The translations under genes and the position numbers were made by a program. The notes under the pieces are model-generated. The model saw only the letters and a program-made list of their open reading frames with translations, ran no database searches and was not told the DNA's origin. Source: Serratia plymuthica (GTDB lineage Bacteria; Pseudomonadota; Gammaproteobacteria; Enterobacterales; Enterobacteriaceae). From it: 64,000 nucleotides of DNA. The stretch spans positions 3,782,001-3,846,000 of the forward strand of contig NZ_CP068771.1 of the NCBI RefSeq assembly GCF_018336935.1, given 5' to 3'. Shown here one piece after another: positions 51,304-60,358 of this stretch (the stretch's first letter is position 1; the number at the start of each line of letters is the position of its first letter).

Positions 51304-51980
51304 CGTTCGCCCTTTTCCAGCGCCGGTATCAACAGGCGGTAGTCGCGCATCGACGGATAGTGCCGGAAGGTTTTCTCCGCCATGCTGGAGTCCGGGTTCT
51401 GCACGCCCAGACAGTAGCGAATACCAAAACTGCGGGCGGCGTCCAAAATAGGTTCGCCGTCATCGACAAACAGCGTGCGCTGCGGATCAAAACCGGTGTG
51501 CTGCTGAACGGCCTGCCACAAACGCTGATCTTCCTTCGGATAACCAAATGTGTGGGTGGAAAGCAATAAATCAAGGTGCCGATCCAAACCGGTATGCTCA
51601 ATTTTTACCGCCAGGCTGTGCGGATGGGCGTTGGTCAGCAAAATAGTCTGATGGCCGGCCGCGCGCAAGGCCTGTAAAAACGGCTCGGTATCCTCGCGCA
51701 GACGGGCGCGGCTGCCCACTTCGCTGGTCATGCGATAAATGTCCAGATCGAGCCGTTCGCTCCAGTAATCGAAGCAATACCAGTTCATGGTGTGCTGCAC
51801 CGCCAAATATTCCTGATGAATAATCTGGCGCGCTTCATCGAGCGGGATCGCGCGTTGCTCGCTCACTGCCTGCGGCACCAGGCGCAGCCAAAAATGGCTG
51901 TCGAACTCCAGATCGAGCAAGGTGCCGTCCATATCCAGCAGCACGGTGTCGATCTCATGCCAGTCAAACTCGGGAACCAT
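51300..51980 (-). CDS. yrfG: HAD-family GMP/IMP nucleotidase YrfG
   Basis: 226 aa. HAD motifs: I DMDGTLLDLEF, II LLTNAHPH, III Lys in GYPKEDQRLW and IV FVDDGEPILDAA. E. coli YrfG dephosphorylates GMP and IMP. Heads yrfG-hslR-hslO. Confidence 0.92.
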   Translation of the reverse strand: MVPEFDWHEIDTVLLDMDGTLLDLEFDSHFWLRLVPQAVSEQRAIPLDEARQIIHQEYLAVQHTMNWYCFDYWSERLDLDIYRMTSEVGSRARLREDTEPFLQALRAAGHQTILLTNAHPHSLAVKIEHTGLDRHLDLLLSTHTFGYPKEDQRLWQAVQQHTGFDPQRTLFVDDGEPILDAARSFGIRYCLGVQNPDSSMAEKTFRHYPSMRDYRLLIPALEKGER

Positions 51981-52076
51981 GAAAACTCCATAGGCGAACC
52001 GTCGGCGGTCCGCAGGATAAGGATAATAGCGTTAGCGTAGCATAAGCAGATGACAGGGCCGAAATCGGCGAATGAC

Positions 52077-54212
52077 TCAGGCCATCGGCCGCAACGACAT
52101 CGGGGTGAGCTGCGGGTTAAAGCAGCTTTCGTAGTAGCGTTGGATATCGGCGATGCGACGCCGGTTGAGGCGATGGCGCTGCACCAGCCGCCAGGCGTTG
52201 TAACCCAGAATGACGGTGACCGCCAGCAACAGCAGGCTGGTGCCCAGATAACGCCATAAGGTGATCATATCCGGTTCGCTATGCAGCGCTATGTGGCGGG
52301 TGCCGTTGGCATCGACGCTGATACTGGTGATGACTCCCTGGGCTTCGAACGGCGTATGCAGCAACATGCCGGCAAGGCGTTGCAGTTCATTCCATTGCTC
52401 GAGCGCATTGTATTCGTTTAACGGCACTGCCGGCTGCGGGTGATTCACCAGCTGTTTGCCTTCATCGCTGCTGATCAGGACACCGCCCGGAGGCGGGCTG
52501 TTAAGCGCCGCTGCGGCCTGCCGGGTTTCGTTGTACACGAACGAGGAGGCGGCAACTTTGGTCAGGCTTTCCAGCGATTCTGCGCTCACCGGGCGCAGCA
52601 ATACGTTTATCCCTTGCAGCGAGCCTGATTTGGCGCGTTTCACCAGGGTGTTCCAGTTTTTGACGTTACCCAGATTCACCAGCGCGTTCTTGAGCCGGAC
52701 GCAGTCATTTTCCCCCTGACACAAATCCTGCGTTTTCAGCACGATATCGGAAAAATCATCCAGCAGTATCATGCCGGATTTTTCAATCGCGCTGGCCAGT
52801 TGCGGGTTGAGCTTTTGTTCGGCACCTTCAGGATGCAACTGGGTATTTACCGTTGCCAGCAACGCCGAGGCCTTGTCGATGACTTCCGATTCCGGCTGTG
52901 GCAGCGGCGCTGCGGTGTTCCAGTAAATCCCCGAGCAGTCGAAAGGCATAAAGTTGGAGGTGTTGGTACCGTTGGCCAGCGGCGGAACATAACACATCCC
53001 GTTACCCCGAGCCTTCAATTGGTCCCCAATGCGCAAGGTCGCGCCTTCCAGCGCCTGCACATTGGTCACCTCGATTTTTTGCGCACCTTGCAGCCAGGCC
53101 ATGCTTAGCTTCAGTGGCAGGCTCAGCGGGATATAGGTCAGCAGCAGCACCAGCACCAGCAACGAACTGGCCATCAACACCGCGTTTTTGCCCCATTGCT
53201 GCAGCGGGAAGTTTTTCACCTCATCGTGCAACGAAAGGAACCGCCCCTGACGCACCACCTGACGGTTAAGATAGATATCCACGTCGGTGGTTTTCCCCAG
53301 ATCCTGGGTAATGTAAGGCTGCCAGTGCGGCGGGTAAATCAGATCGATGATGCCGAGCGAGATGTTGCTTATCTGCCCCTGATTGGATTCGCCAAACAGC
53401 CCCCAGCGTTTTGGGGTGCCTCGCAGGCAGTGCACTTCCTTCAGTTCACGCGTGGCGGGCCGGCGGAACAGGTTCCAACAACCCCAGGCGATGGTCAGCA
53501 CGGCGACGAAAATCATCCAGGGGATGACCAGTACCGGGCTTATCAGGCTGAAAAACAGCAACAGCAGGGCGGCAGAGATGATGCCGGCGTCCTTGAGGCC
53601 GTTCGGGCGATTCAGCGCATGCTCTTCGGGGGTTTCCTTGCGGATGTTCACCAACTCGACGTGCTCGCTCTCTTCCTTGCGGATAGAGGCGTTTTTGGTT
53701 GGTGCAGCCGTCACTACCGGCGGTTGCGGCCGATCGTGGATATGATCTTTCAGCGAATGCCCATTGAGTGAAATGACCAGCGGCAGCGTCTGGGTTTTTA
53801 TCACTTCAACATGGTTATCGGCGCTGATGTATTGTTCCCAAAACGGCGGCAGATGCACTTCTTCGGCATCAAGATAGTAGCGCCATTTATTGGGTTCATC
53901 GCTGGCCAGCCCGTAGCGGGTAATGGCGTGGGTCACAGGATAAACGTTGTCGCTGTGCGGGGTCAGCGCCAGCTTGACGGTAGGCAGCGACGCGCTGCTG
54001 CCAGGCAGCAATTTGTTGCTTAGCTTGTTTTGCAGGTTGAGGTAGTGCTCAACGGCCGCGCGTTCTTCGCCGGACAGTTTGCGATGTGTAGGTTTGAGAA
54101 AGGGCAGGGCACGCGTCAGCATCGGCCGATTGCGGGCTTTAAACCAAAGATACAGGCCGGCGGCAATCAGGCAGGCAAGGACCAAGGCCAATATCAACAC
54201 TATTGTGCTCAT
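52077..54212 (-). CDS. igaA: Rcs phosphorelay inhibitor IgaA
   Basis: 711 aa from the ATG at 54212, the E. coli length; an in-frame ATG six codons earlier is outside the family start. Inner-membrane protein with an N-terminal membrane segment, two cytoplasmic regions, a paired segment near 205-250, a segment near 340-360, a large periplasmic domain with conserved Cys pairs (LPFDCS-type, DLCQGENDC) and a last segment near 655. Restrains Rcs signalling through RcsD. Confidence 0.95.
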   Translation of the reverse strand: MSTIVLILALVLACLIAAGLYLWFKARNRPMLTRALPFLKPTHRKLSGEERAAVEHYLNLQNKLSNKLLPGSSASLPTVKLALTPHSDNVYPVTHAITRYGLASDEPNKWRYYLDAEEVHLPPFWEQYISADNHVEVIKTQTLPLVISLNGHSLKDHIHDRPQPPVVTAAPTKNASIRKEESEHVELVNIRKETPEEHALNRPNGLKDAGIISAALLLLFFSLISPVLVIPWMIFVAVLTIAWGCWNLFRRPATRELKEVHCLRGTPKRWGLFGESNQGQISNISLGIIDLIYPPHWQPYITQDLGKTTDVDIYLNRQVVRQGRFLSLHDEVKNFPLQQWGKNAVLMASSLLVLVLLLTYIPLSLPLKLSMAWLQGAQKIEVTNVQALEGATLRIGDQLKARGNGMCYVPPLANGTNTSNFMPFDCSGIYWNTAAPLPQPESEVIDKASALLATVNTQLHPEGAEQKLNPQLASAIEKSGMILLDDFSDIVLKTQDLCQGENDCVRLKNALVNLGNVKNWNTLVKRAKSGSLQGINVLLRPVSAESLESLTKVAASSFVYNETRQAAAALNSPPPGGVLISSDEGKQLVNHPQPAVPLNEYNALEQWNELQRLAGMLLHTPFEAQGVITSISVDANGTRHIALHSEPDMITLWRYLGTSLLLLAVTVILGYNAWRLVQRHRLNRRRIADIQRYYESCFNPQLTPMSLRPMA

Positions 54213-54666
54213 GCTATCCCCATCTTGCACCCGTGAACCTCACCAACTTGATGAAACGTTGAATATTATACGGAGTAAACGGCTCACAGGCACTCAGAAC
54301 AATGAGGGAGGGAACAGATTTTCCGTCGCGGCCTCATTTTCATGAAATATCTCTGCGCAGTTGCCGTGCCTACTCTACGCGATAATAGCAACCGCGGAGG
54401 GGGGTCGATATCGGCATTATCCTATTTTAATGCTCTCTTTTTGCTGAATGGGTACAGAAAATCGGCGGGTGCTGGCTACGCTTGTTAAAAAAAAGTAAAT
54501 TACTGCTTGTGCTCGTTGCGACAAAGGTTCTCATTAACGCACAATGTGATCAAGATCGAATTTGGTCAGCGTTTGAGCGCATACGCCACGCCAATCATTA
54601 TTCTGGTTATCCGCGTCATCACCCCGATGCTGTGGCGCACCGACGGATAACTCATTTGAGGCAATC
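54213..54666. other. igaA-nudE divergent region, 454 bp
   Basis: Moderately AT-rich; carries the promoters for both genes but none stands out. An A8 run near 54487 and a TGTGATCAAGATCG half-CRP-like site (54544-54557) are visible. No repeat, RNA or gene recognised. Confidence 0.4.
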
Positions 54667-55221
54667 ATGGATAAACACCTGCAAAAACCCAAAATTCTGA
54701 AAGTGGAAACGGTCGCTCGTTCGCGTTTATTTAACGTTGAGTCGGTCGATCTGGAGTTCAGTAACGGTGTACGGCGGGTGTACGAGCGGATGCGGCCCTC
54801 AGACAGGGAGGCGGTGATGATTGTCCCGGTGATTGGCGACGACTTGCTGCTGATCCGCGAATATGCGGTGGGCACCGAATCTTACGAGTTGGGTTTCCCC
54901 AAAGGATTGATCGATCCAGGTGAAGGCGTGCTGGAGGCGGCTAACCGCGAACTGATGGAAGAGGTGGGGTTTGGCGCCAAACGTTTCGATTTTCTCAGCA
55001 AGCTGACCATGGCGCCTTCCTATTTCTCCAGCAAAATGAACATTGTGCTGGCGCACGATCTCTATCCGCAAAGCCTGGAGGGCGACGAACCCGAACCCTT
55101 GCCGCAGGTGCGTTGGCCGATAGCCGACATGATGGCATTGCTGGCGGAGCCGGATTTCCGCGAGGCGCGCAACGTCAGCGCGCTGTTTCTCACCGAAGCC
55201 TTTCTGCGCGGCTCGCGCTAG
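54667..55221 (+). CDS. nudE: ADP compounds hydrolase NudE
   Basis: 184 aa. Nudix box GFPKGLIDPGEGVLEAANREL-MEEVGFGA (GX5EX7REUXEEXGU pattern fits). Hydrolyses ADP-ribose, NADH and related ADP compounds. Starts MDKHLQKPKIL with GAGGCAATC upstream. Convergent with mrcA across a structured 210-bp spacer. Confidence 0.95.
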   Translation: MDKHLQKPKILKVETVARSRLFNVESVDLEFSNGVRRVYERMRPSDREAVMIVPVIGDDLLLIREYAVGTESYELGFPKGLIDPGEGVLEAANRELMEEVGFGAKRFDFLSKLTMAPSYFSSKMNIVLAHDLYPQSLEGDEPEPLPQVRWPIADMMALLAEPDFREARNVSALFLTEAFLRGSR

Positions 55222-55245
55222 GCATAAATCCCCTATTTCCGTCGA

Positions 55246-55274
55246 TAAAAAAAGGGCCAGATTTCTCTGGCCCT
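55246..55274 (-). terminator. mrcA-strand terminator (hairpin copy 1)
   Basis: Stem AGGGCCAG (55253-55260) / CTGGCCCT (55267-55274), loop ATTTCT. The T7 run lies on the minus strand, so it ends transcripts coming from mrcA, about 160 nt after its stop codon. Confidence 0.75.
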
Positions 55275-55404
55275 CAGACTGCTGACAAAACCCGTTATTA
55301 GGGAGAGCGTGGCGAAGGGGTCGTAGCGGCTTGCCCGCCGGAGCGCCCCTCGGTGCGCTAGGCCCGGGTATCTCGGGCTCAAAGACCACTTTGTCATCAA
55401 CCTA
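55275..55404. other. Structured spacer between the paired hairpins
   Basis: 130 bp, GC-rich, with further inverted repeats (AGCGCCCCTCGGTGCGCT and GCCCGGGTATCTCGGGC). Not coding in any convincing frame. Flanked by two copies of GGCCAGATTTCTCTGGCC. Possibly a repeat element or a structured RNA; I cannot tell which. Confidence 0.5.
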
Positions 55405-55433
55405 ATGGCCAGATTTCTCTGGCCATTTTCTAT
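55405..55433 (+). terminator. nudE-strand terminator (hairpin copy 2)
   Basis: Stem ATGGCCAG / CTGGCCAT with the same ATTTCT loop; the T-rich tract (TTTTCTATT) is on the plus strand, so it ends transcripts from nudE immediately before the mrcA stop codon. Confidence 0.7.
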
Positions 55434-57991
55434 TAGAACAGCTCGTGGCTTTCGCCGCCGGGGTCCGTCAACGTAGTGCCGGTATCCCGGGTCGGGTAGT
55501 CCGTTGGCTGAGTTCCTTCGATAAAGTATTCAGAACGGCTGCCGCCGCCGCCGCCGGAAAGCTTGCCGCTGCTTTTGTCGATGGTGACGCTGATAATGCC
55601 CGGCGGTGGGGTGACTTTCTGCTCAGGAATGCCTTCCAGTGCGACCTTCATAAAATCATCCCATGCCGGTTGGGCGCTCTTCGCACCGCCTTCACCGCCG
55701 GAGATCTGATCTTCGATGGCACCGGAAGCCGTTGCGCGGCCGAGGTCGCGACGATGATCATCGAAGCCAATCCATACCGAAGTGACGGTATCCGGGCCAT
55801 AGCCGGAGAACCAGGCGTCTTTTGAACTGTTGGTGGTACCGGTTTTGCCGCCGATATCATGCCGCTTCAAATCGCGCCCTGCGCGCCACGCGGTGCCCAT
55901 CCAACCCGGTTCGCCAAAGATGTTGCTGTTCAATGCATCGTGCATCAGGAACGCCAACTGGGTACTGATCACATGCGGCGCATATTGCAGATCGCCATCC
56001 TGCTGCACCTGAGCCGGCGTGACCTGTTCCAGTTGCGGCATCGGCACGTTACCGTTACCGCCTTCCTGCGAGGTCGCGACGTTTTCGACGTTGTCGTCGG
56101 AAAGCACGGCGGAACGGTGGGTATCGCCATAAATCACCGGCAGATTGCAGCTGTCGCAGACCACTTTGGGTTTGGTTTCAAACACGGTATTGCCGGTTTC
56201 ATCTTCGATTTTGGTGATGAAATACGGGTCGACCAGATAACCGCCGTTTGCCAGCACCGCATAGCCGCGCACCAGTTGCATCGGGGTGAACGAAGCTGAA
56301 CCCAGCGCCAGAGATTCCGTGTGCACGATGTTTTGCGCCGGGAAGCCGAAACGCTGCAGATATTCCGCCGCGTAATCGACGCCCATTGCACGCATGGCGC
56401 GCACCATCACGACGTTCTTCGATTGCCCCAGACCCTGACGCAGGCGAATAGGGCCGTCGTAGGTCGGCGGCGAGTTCTTCGGTCGCCAGTCAGTACCGGC
56501 ACCTGCATCCCAGCGGGTGACCGGCAGATCGTTCAGGATAGTGGCCAAAGTCAGGCCTTTATCCATCGCTGCGGTGTACAGGAACGGCTTGATATTGGAG
56601 CCGACCTGGCGCAGCGCCTGGGTAACGCGGTTGAACTTGCTCTGGTTGAAGTCGAACCCGCCGACCAGCGCTTTAACGGCGCCATCGTTCGGGTTGATCG
56701 ACACCAACGCCGAGTTGACGTCCGGCACCTGCGACAGCCACCAACTTTCATCCACCTTGCGTACCCACACCTGCTGGCCGGCCTGCACCACGTCGGTCAC
56801 GCGTTTTGGCGTTGGGCCCTGTTGCGTGTCGGATTTGTATGGCCGTGCCCAGCGCATGCCGGCCATTGGCAGAGCGACATTGCTGCCGTCGGCCAGCATG
56901 GCCGTTGCTTCTTCGGCGGTCGCCCGGGTAATCACCGCAGGCGCCAGCGGGCCATAATTCGGCAAGTTTTTCAGTGAGTCGACGATCTGTTTTTGATCCC
57001 AGGCCGCTTCACCCACTTTCCACAGCACGTTGGACGGGCCGCGGTAGCCGTGACGCATGTCATACGCCAGCACGTTGTTGTGTACCGACTCCTGAGCCGC
57101 CAACTGCAACTTTTTGGTGATGGTGGTATAGACCTTGTAACCGTCGGTATAGGCATTTTCACCGTAACGCTTGATCATCTCCTGACGCACCATTTCGGAG
57201 AGATAGGGTGCAGAGAAGTTAATCTCCGGCGCATGGTAGTTAGCCACCAGATCTTCGCCACGGGCCTGATCGTACTGGGCCTGAGTGATGTAATGCTCGT
57301 CCAGCATGCGCGACAGCACCACATTACGGCGAGCCACGGCGCGATCGTGCGAGTAAAGCGGGTTGAAGGTTGACGGCGCTTTAGGCAAGCCGGCGATGGT
57401 CGCCATTTCGCTCAAGGTCAGTTGGCTGACGTCTTTGCCGAAATACACCTGCGCTGCAGCGCCCACGCCGTAGGCGCGGTAACCCAGGTAGATTTTGTTC
57501 AGATACAGCTCGAGGATTTCGTCTTTGGACAGCATCTGTTCGATGCGCACCGCCAGGAAGGCTTCCTTGATTTTGCGCATCAGGGTGCGTTCCGGGCTTA
57601 AAAAGAAGTTTCTCGCTAGCTGTTGGGTAATGGTACTCGCCCCCTGTGACGCATGGCCGGAGACCAGTGCAATAGAGGCGGCACGGAAGATACCGACCGG
57701 ATCGACGCCGTGATGCTCATAGAAACGGCTGTCTTCGGTGGCGATAAACGCATGCACCATGACCGGCGGAATTTGATTCAGCTTCAGCGGAATACGACGT
57801 TTTTCACCGTATTGGGCGATCAGTTCGCCATCGGCGCTGTAAACCTGCATCGGTATTTGCAGCCGCACGTCTTTCAGCGTTGCAACGTCAGGCAGCTGTG
57901 GCTCGACATATTTGTACAAGCCAAAAATCGAGGCTGCCCCCAACACGATGCAACACACTGCAAGGATTAGTAAATACTTTACGAACTTCAC
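55433..57991 (-). CDS. mrcA: Penicillin-binding protein 1A
   Basis: 852 aa bifunctional class A PBP. Signal-anchor (MKFVKYLLILAVCCIV...), GT51 glycosyltransferase domain with EDSRFYEHHGVDPVG, QQLARNFFLS and KEAFLAVRIEQ motifs, an OB-like domain, then the transpeptidase domain with SNIKPFLYTAAMD (SxxK nucleophile), SKN and KTGTTN. Polymerises and cross-links peptidoglycan. C-terminal Gly/Ser-rich tail. Confidence 0.97.
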   Translation of the reverse strand: MKFVKYLLILAVCCIVLGAASIFGLYKYVEPQLPDVATLKDVRLQIPMQVYSADGELIAQYGEKRRIPLKLNQIPPVMVHAFIATEDSRFYEHHGVDPVGIFRAASIALVSGHASQGASTITQQLARNFFLSPERTLMRKIKEAFLAVRIEQMLSKDEILELYLNKIYLGYRAYGVGAAAQVYFGKDVSQLTLSEMATIAGLPKAPSTFNPLYSHDRAVARRNVVLSRMLDEHYITQAQYDQARGEDLVANYHAPEINFSAPYLSEMVRQEMIKRYGENAYTDGYKVYTTITKKLQLAAQESVHNNVLAYDMRHGYRGPSNVLWKVGEAAWDQKQIVDSLKNLPNYGPLAPAVITRATAEEATAMLADGSNVALPMAGMRWARPYKSDTQQGPTPKRVTDVVQAGQQVWVRKVDESWWLSQVPDVNSALVSINPNDGAVKALVGGFDFNQSKFNRVTQALRQVGSNIKPFLYTAAMDKGLTLATILNDLPVTRWDAGAGTDWRPKNSPPTYDGPIRLRQGLGQSKNVVMVRAMRAMGVDYAAEYLQRFGFPAQNIVHTESLALGSASFTPMQLVRGYAVLANGGYLVDPYFITKIEDETGNTVFETKPKVVCDSCNLPVIYGDTHRSAVLSDDNVENVATSQEGGNGNVPMPQLEQVTPAQVQQDGDLQYAPHVISTQLAFLMHDALNSNIFGEPGWMGTAWRAGRDLKRHDIGGKTGTTNSSKDAWFSGYGPDTVTSVWIGFDDHRRDLGRATASGAIEDQISGGEGGAKSAQPAWDDFMKVALEGIPEQKVTPPPGIISVTIDKSSGKLSGGGGGSRSEYFIEGTQPTDYPTRDTGTTLTDPGGESHELF

Positions 57992-58113
57992 CTGAGATTT
58001 CCCATTTTCATGTCATTTGGGCAGTTTATAAACAACCGCGCGGTAGTATAAAGGCAAGCCTGCAACATGGATATGTTCTTTTATCATCTGACGATATGGA
58101 GGTCGGGCGAAAT

Positions 58114-58956
58114 ATGTTCTCTCAAGCATGGCAGGTGGGGCTGGATATACAAAGTAACCGCCTCTGCGCCCTGGCGGCACAGCGCCGGCGCAACGGTTGG
58201 CAACTGCGTCATTGGTGGCAGCAAACGCTGCCGCAAGCGGTGCTGCGCGAAGGTTGCATCGAGCAACCCGAGGTGCTGGTTCGCGCGCTGCGGCAATGGC
58301 GGGTCCAGTTGCCAAGACATATTTGCTTACGCATTGCTTTGCCTGCCCAACGGGTTTTGCAGCATCTGATGCCGATGCCGGATGCGCGGCTGAAAGAGCC
58401 GGCGCGCGACGATTATATCACCAGCCAGGGCCTGAAGCAGTTCCCGCTGGACAGCCAGACACTGGCGCTGGACTACCGGCAATCTCCGCCTGACTCTGCC
58501 GCTTTGTTGCTCACCGCCGCACGCCAGCAAGAGTTGCAGCAGTGGCTGCATTGTTTACGCCAGGCCAATTTACGGCCGCAGGTGGTCGACATCACTCCCT
58601 GTGCCTTGCACATGATGGCGTTTGCCGCGGGCGTACCGGCCGACGCGGGCTTGCTGCACCGCCTTGAACGGGAGTGGCTGTGGGCAGCCCCACGCCGCGC
58701 GGCCTTTGCCTACGGCATTTTGCCGGAGGGCGAAGCTGGCGGGGCAAGCCAGGCGCTGGCGGCGATGCATGCAGCCTGCCCCTCAATCGGTGACCGTCAG
58801 GTCTATTACAGCAGCGTGCTGGATGAGCCGCCTCCGCCAGGGTGTTTGCCATGGTCGCCGTTCAGCGCATTCAACCAACTGCGCCCCCCGTTACCCCGAT
58901 TGCCGGGGGCATTTGTGTTGGCCGGTGGGCTGGCGCTGCGCAGTGGGGACCACTGA
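58114..58956 (+). CDS. hofM: PilM-like DNA-uptake/pilus assembly protein HofM
   Basis: 280 aa from the ATG at 58114 with GGAGGT upstream; an ATG at 58096 is in frame but lies on that site. N-terminal FSQAWQVGLDIQSNRLCAL is typical of the actin-like PilM/ComA family. Divergent from mrcA. First gene of hofMNOPQ; E. coli needs these genes to use DNA as a nutrient. Low sequence conservation, so recognition rests on position as well. Confidence 0.85.
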   Translation: MFSQAWQVGLDIQSNRLCALAAQRRRNGWQLRHWWQQTLPQAVLREGCIEQPEVLVRALRQWRVQLPRHICLRIALPAQRVLQHLMPMPDARLKEPARDDYITSQGLKQFPLDSQTLALDYRQSPPDSAALLLTAARQQELQQWLHCLRQANLRPQVVDITPCALHMMAFAAGVPADAGLLHRLEREWLWAAPRRAAFAYGILPEGEAGGASQALAAMHAACPSIGDRQVYYSSVLDEPPPPGCLPWSPFSAFNQLRPPLPRLPGAFVLAGGLALRSGDH

Positions 58957-59492
58957 TGTATCAAGTTAACCTTCTGCCCTGGCGTAGGCAGGCCCAGCGT
59001 CGCCGCCGTACCTTCTGGTTACGCCTTTTCGGGTTGCAACTGGCGCTGATGCTGGCAGCGATGGCGGCTGTTTTTGGCCTGATGAATCACCAACAGATGC
59101 AACGGCATGAGGTCCTGTTGACGCTGTCCCGGCAGCAGGCCGGGTTGGCCGAGCGCTACCGACAAACCCAGCAGGCGATGGCGCGTTTGGCGCGCTTGAC
59201 CGAACTGGCGGATCGGCAGGAGAAGAACCAGGCGCATAACCGGCGTTATCTGCAGCTGTTACAACAGTTCTCAGCCATTCTTCCCGCGCCGCTGTGGCTT
59301 ACCGTACTGGAAAGCGACGCACAAAAAATTACGCTGCGGGGCCTCAGCCGCCGTTATGGGGCGGTCATCCGGTTTGAGCGGCAGTTGGCGGCCCTGCCGC
59401 TATTGCAGCGTTGTCGGCTGGCTGAGGTGGTACAGCGCAAAGATGGCCTGTTTTCATTCACGCTGATGGCGCAATGGGGGCCGAATGAATAA
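58956..59492 (+). CDS. hofN: PilN-like protein HofN
   Basis: 178 aa. ATG shares a base with the hofM stop (TGATG). Short cytoplasmic start with the PilN motif MYQVNLLPWRRQAQRRR, one transmembrane segment (~22-42), then a coiled-coil-prone periplasmic region. Partner of HofO in an inner-membrane platform. Confidence 0.88.
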   Translation: MYQVNLLPWRRQAQRRRRTFWLRLFGLQLALMLAAMAAVFGLMNHQQMQRHEVLLTLSRQQAGLAERYRQTQQAMARLARLTELADRQEKNQAHNRRYLQLLQQFSAILPAPLWLTVLESDAQKITLRGLSRRYGAVIRFERQLAALPLLQRCRLAEVVQRKDGLFSFTLMAQWGPNE

Positions 59493-60006
59493 GCCGTTGC
59501 CACTCTGGACAAGGCGTTGGTTGGATTTGCCGGGTTGGAAGGCGCTGGCCGCGCAGTGGTTGGCGCTGGGCGGCCTGGCTTTGTTGTGCGGCATGCTGCT
59601 GTTGCACGGTAAATGGCAACAGCGGGAGCAGACGCTGGCGGAGCAACGGCGTCTGATTCAGCAGATTGAGCCGTTAAAACGGCAACTCGCCCAGATGCCA
59701 ACGTTGGACGAGATTAATCTTCGTCTGCAGCAGAACGCGTCCAGACCTGCGGTTCATGATGACTTGACGCAGGTGCTGCAACGGGCGGGCGCCGCATTGC
59801 AACGCTGGCAGCAGCAGGAGAAACCGCAGCGTCAAAACCTGAGCCTGAATATTCATTACGGCGGTTTATTGCGGCTGCTGGAGGCGTTGCCTTCCGCATT
59901 GCGCATCGATCAAATAACCCTTGAAGCACAGGCTGAAGAGCTGGTGGCGCACTTCGTTTTATACGACGCGCCGCCAGACGCCGCTCAGGTAAATGCGGAT
60001 GAATAA
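59485..60006 (+). CDS. hofO: PilO-like protein HofO
   Basis: 173 aa, overlapping hofN by 8 bp. One transmembrane segment near 23-43, a coiled coil (residues ~45-70) and a PilO-like periplasmic domain. Assigned by position and layout; the sequence itself is weakly conserved. Confidence 0.8.
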   Translation: MNKPLPLWTRRWLDLPGWKALAAQWLALGGLALLCGMLLLHGKWQQREQTLAEQRRLIQQIEPLKRQLAQMPTLDEINLRLQQNASRPAVHDDLTQVLQRAGAALQRWQQQEKPQRQNLSLNIHYGGLLRLLEALPSALRIDQITLEAQAEELVAHFVLYDAPPDAAQVNADE

Positions 60007-60358
60007 AGGTTATGGGGTTTGGTGGCTGTTGCTGCCGTGCGTATTGATGGCGCAACCGCGCAATCCCTTTATGCCGCCGGCCGTGACCGATTGCCCGCCG
60101 CAGAGGGAATCGCCGGCAAACTGGCTTTTGAAGGGTACCCTCGGGCAGGCGACGTCGCGCCATGCCTGGGTGGTCACGCCCACAGGGCAGTGGTTGCGTT
60201 TAGAGGCGCGGCAAAGCCTGCTGGGCGGGCGCTGGCAGGTGGAACAGGTGCTTGAGAGGCGGCTGGTATTGAAAGCGGGCCCGGAAGATCCGGCTTGTCC
60301 GGAGGCTGACAATGCGGTGGTGCTGACGTTGGGAAACCATAAGGAAGAAAAAACGTGA
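59999..60358 (+). CDS. hofP: HofP, PilP-like pilot protein
   Basis: 119 aa; the ATG at 59999 has AGGT at proper spacing, whereas the ATG at 59993 is too close to it. Signal sequence (YGVWWLLLPCVLMA), then RNPFMPP, the start of PilP-type proteins, and a small beta domain. Expected to link the HofN/O platform with the HofQ secretin. Confidence 0.8.
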   Translation: MNKGYGVWWLLLPCVLMAQPRNPFMPPAVTDCPPQRESPANWLLKGTLGQATSRHAWVVTPTGQWLRLEARQSLLGGRWQVEQVLERRLVLKAGPEDPACPEADNAVVLTLGNHKEEKT

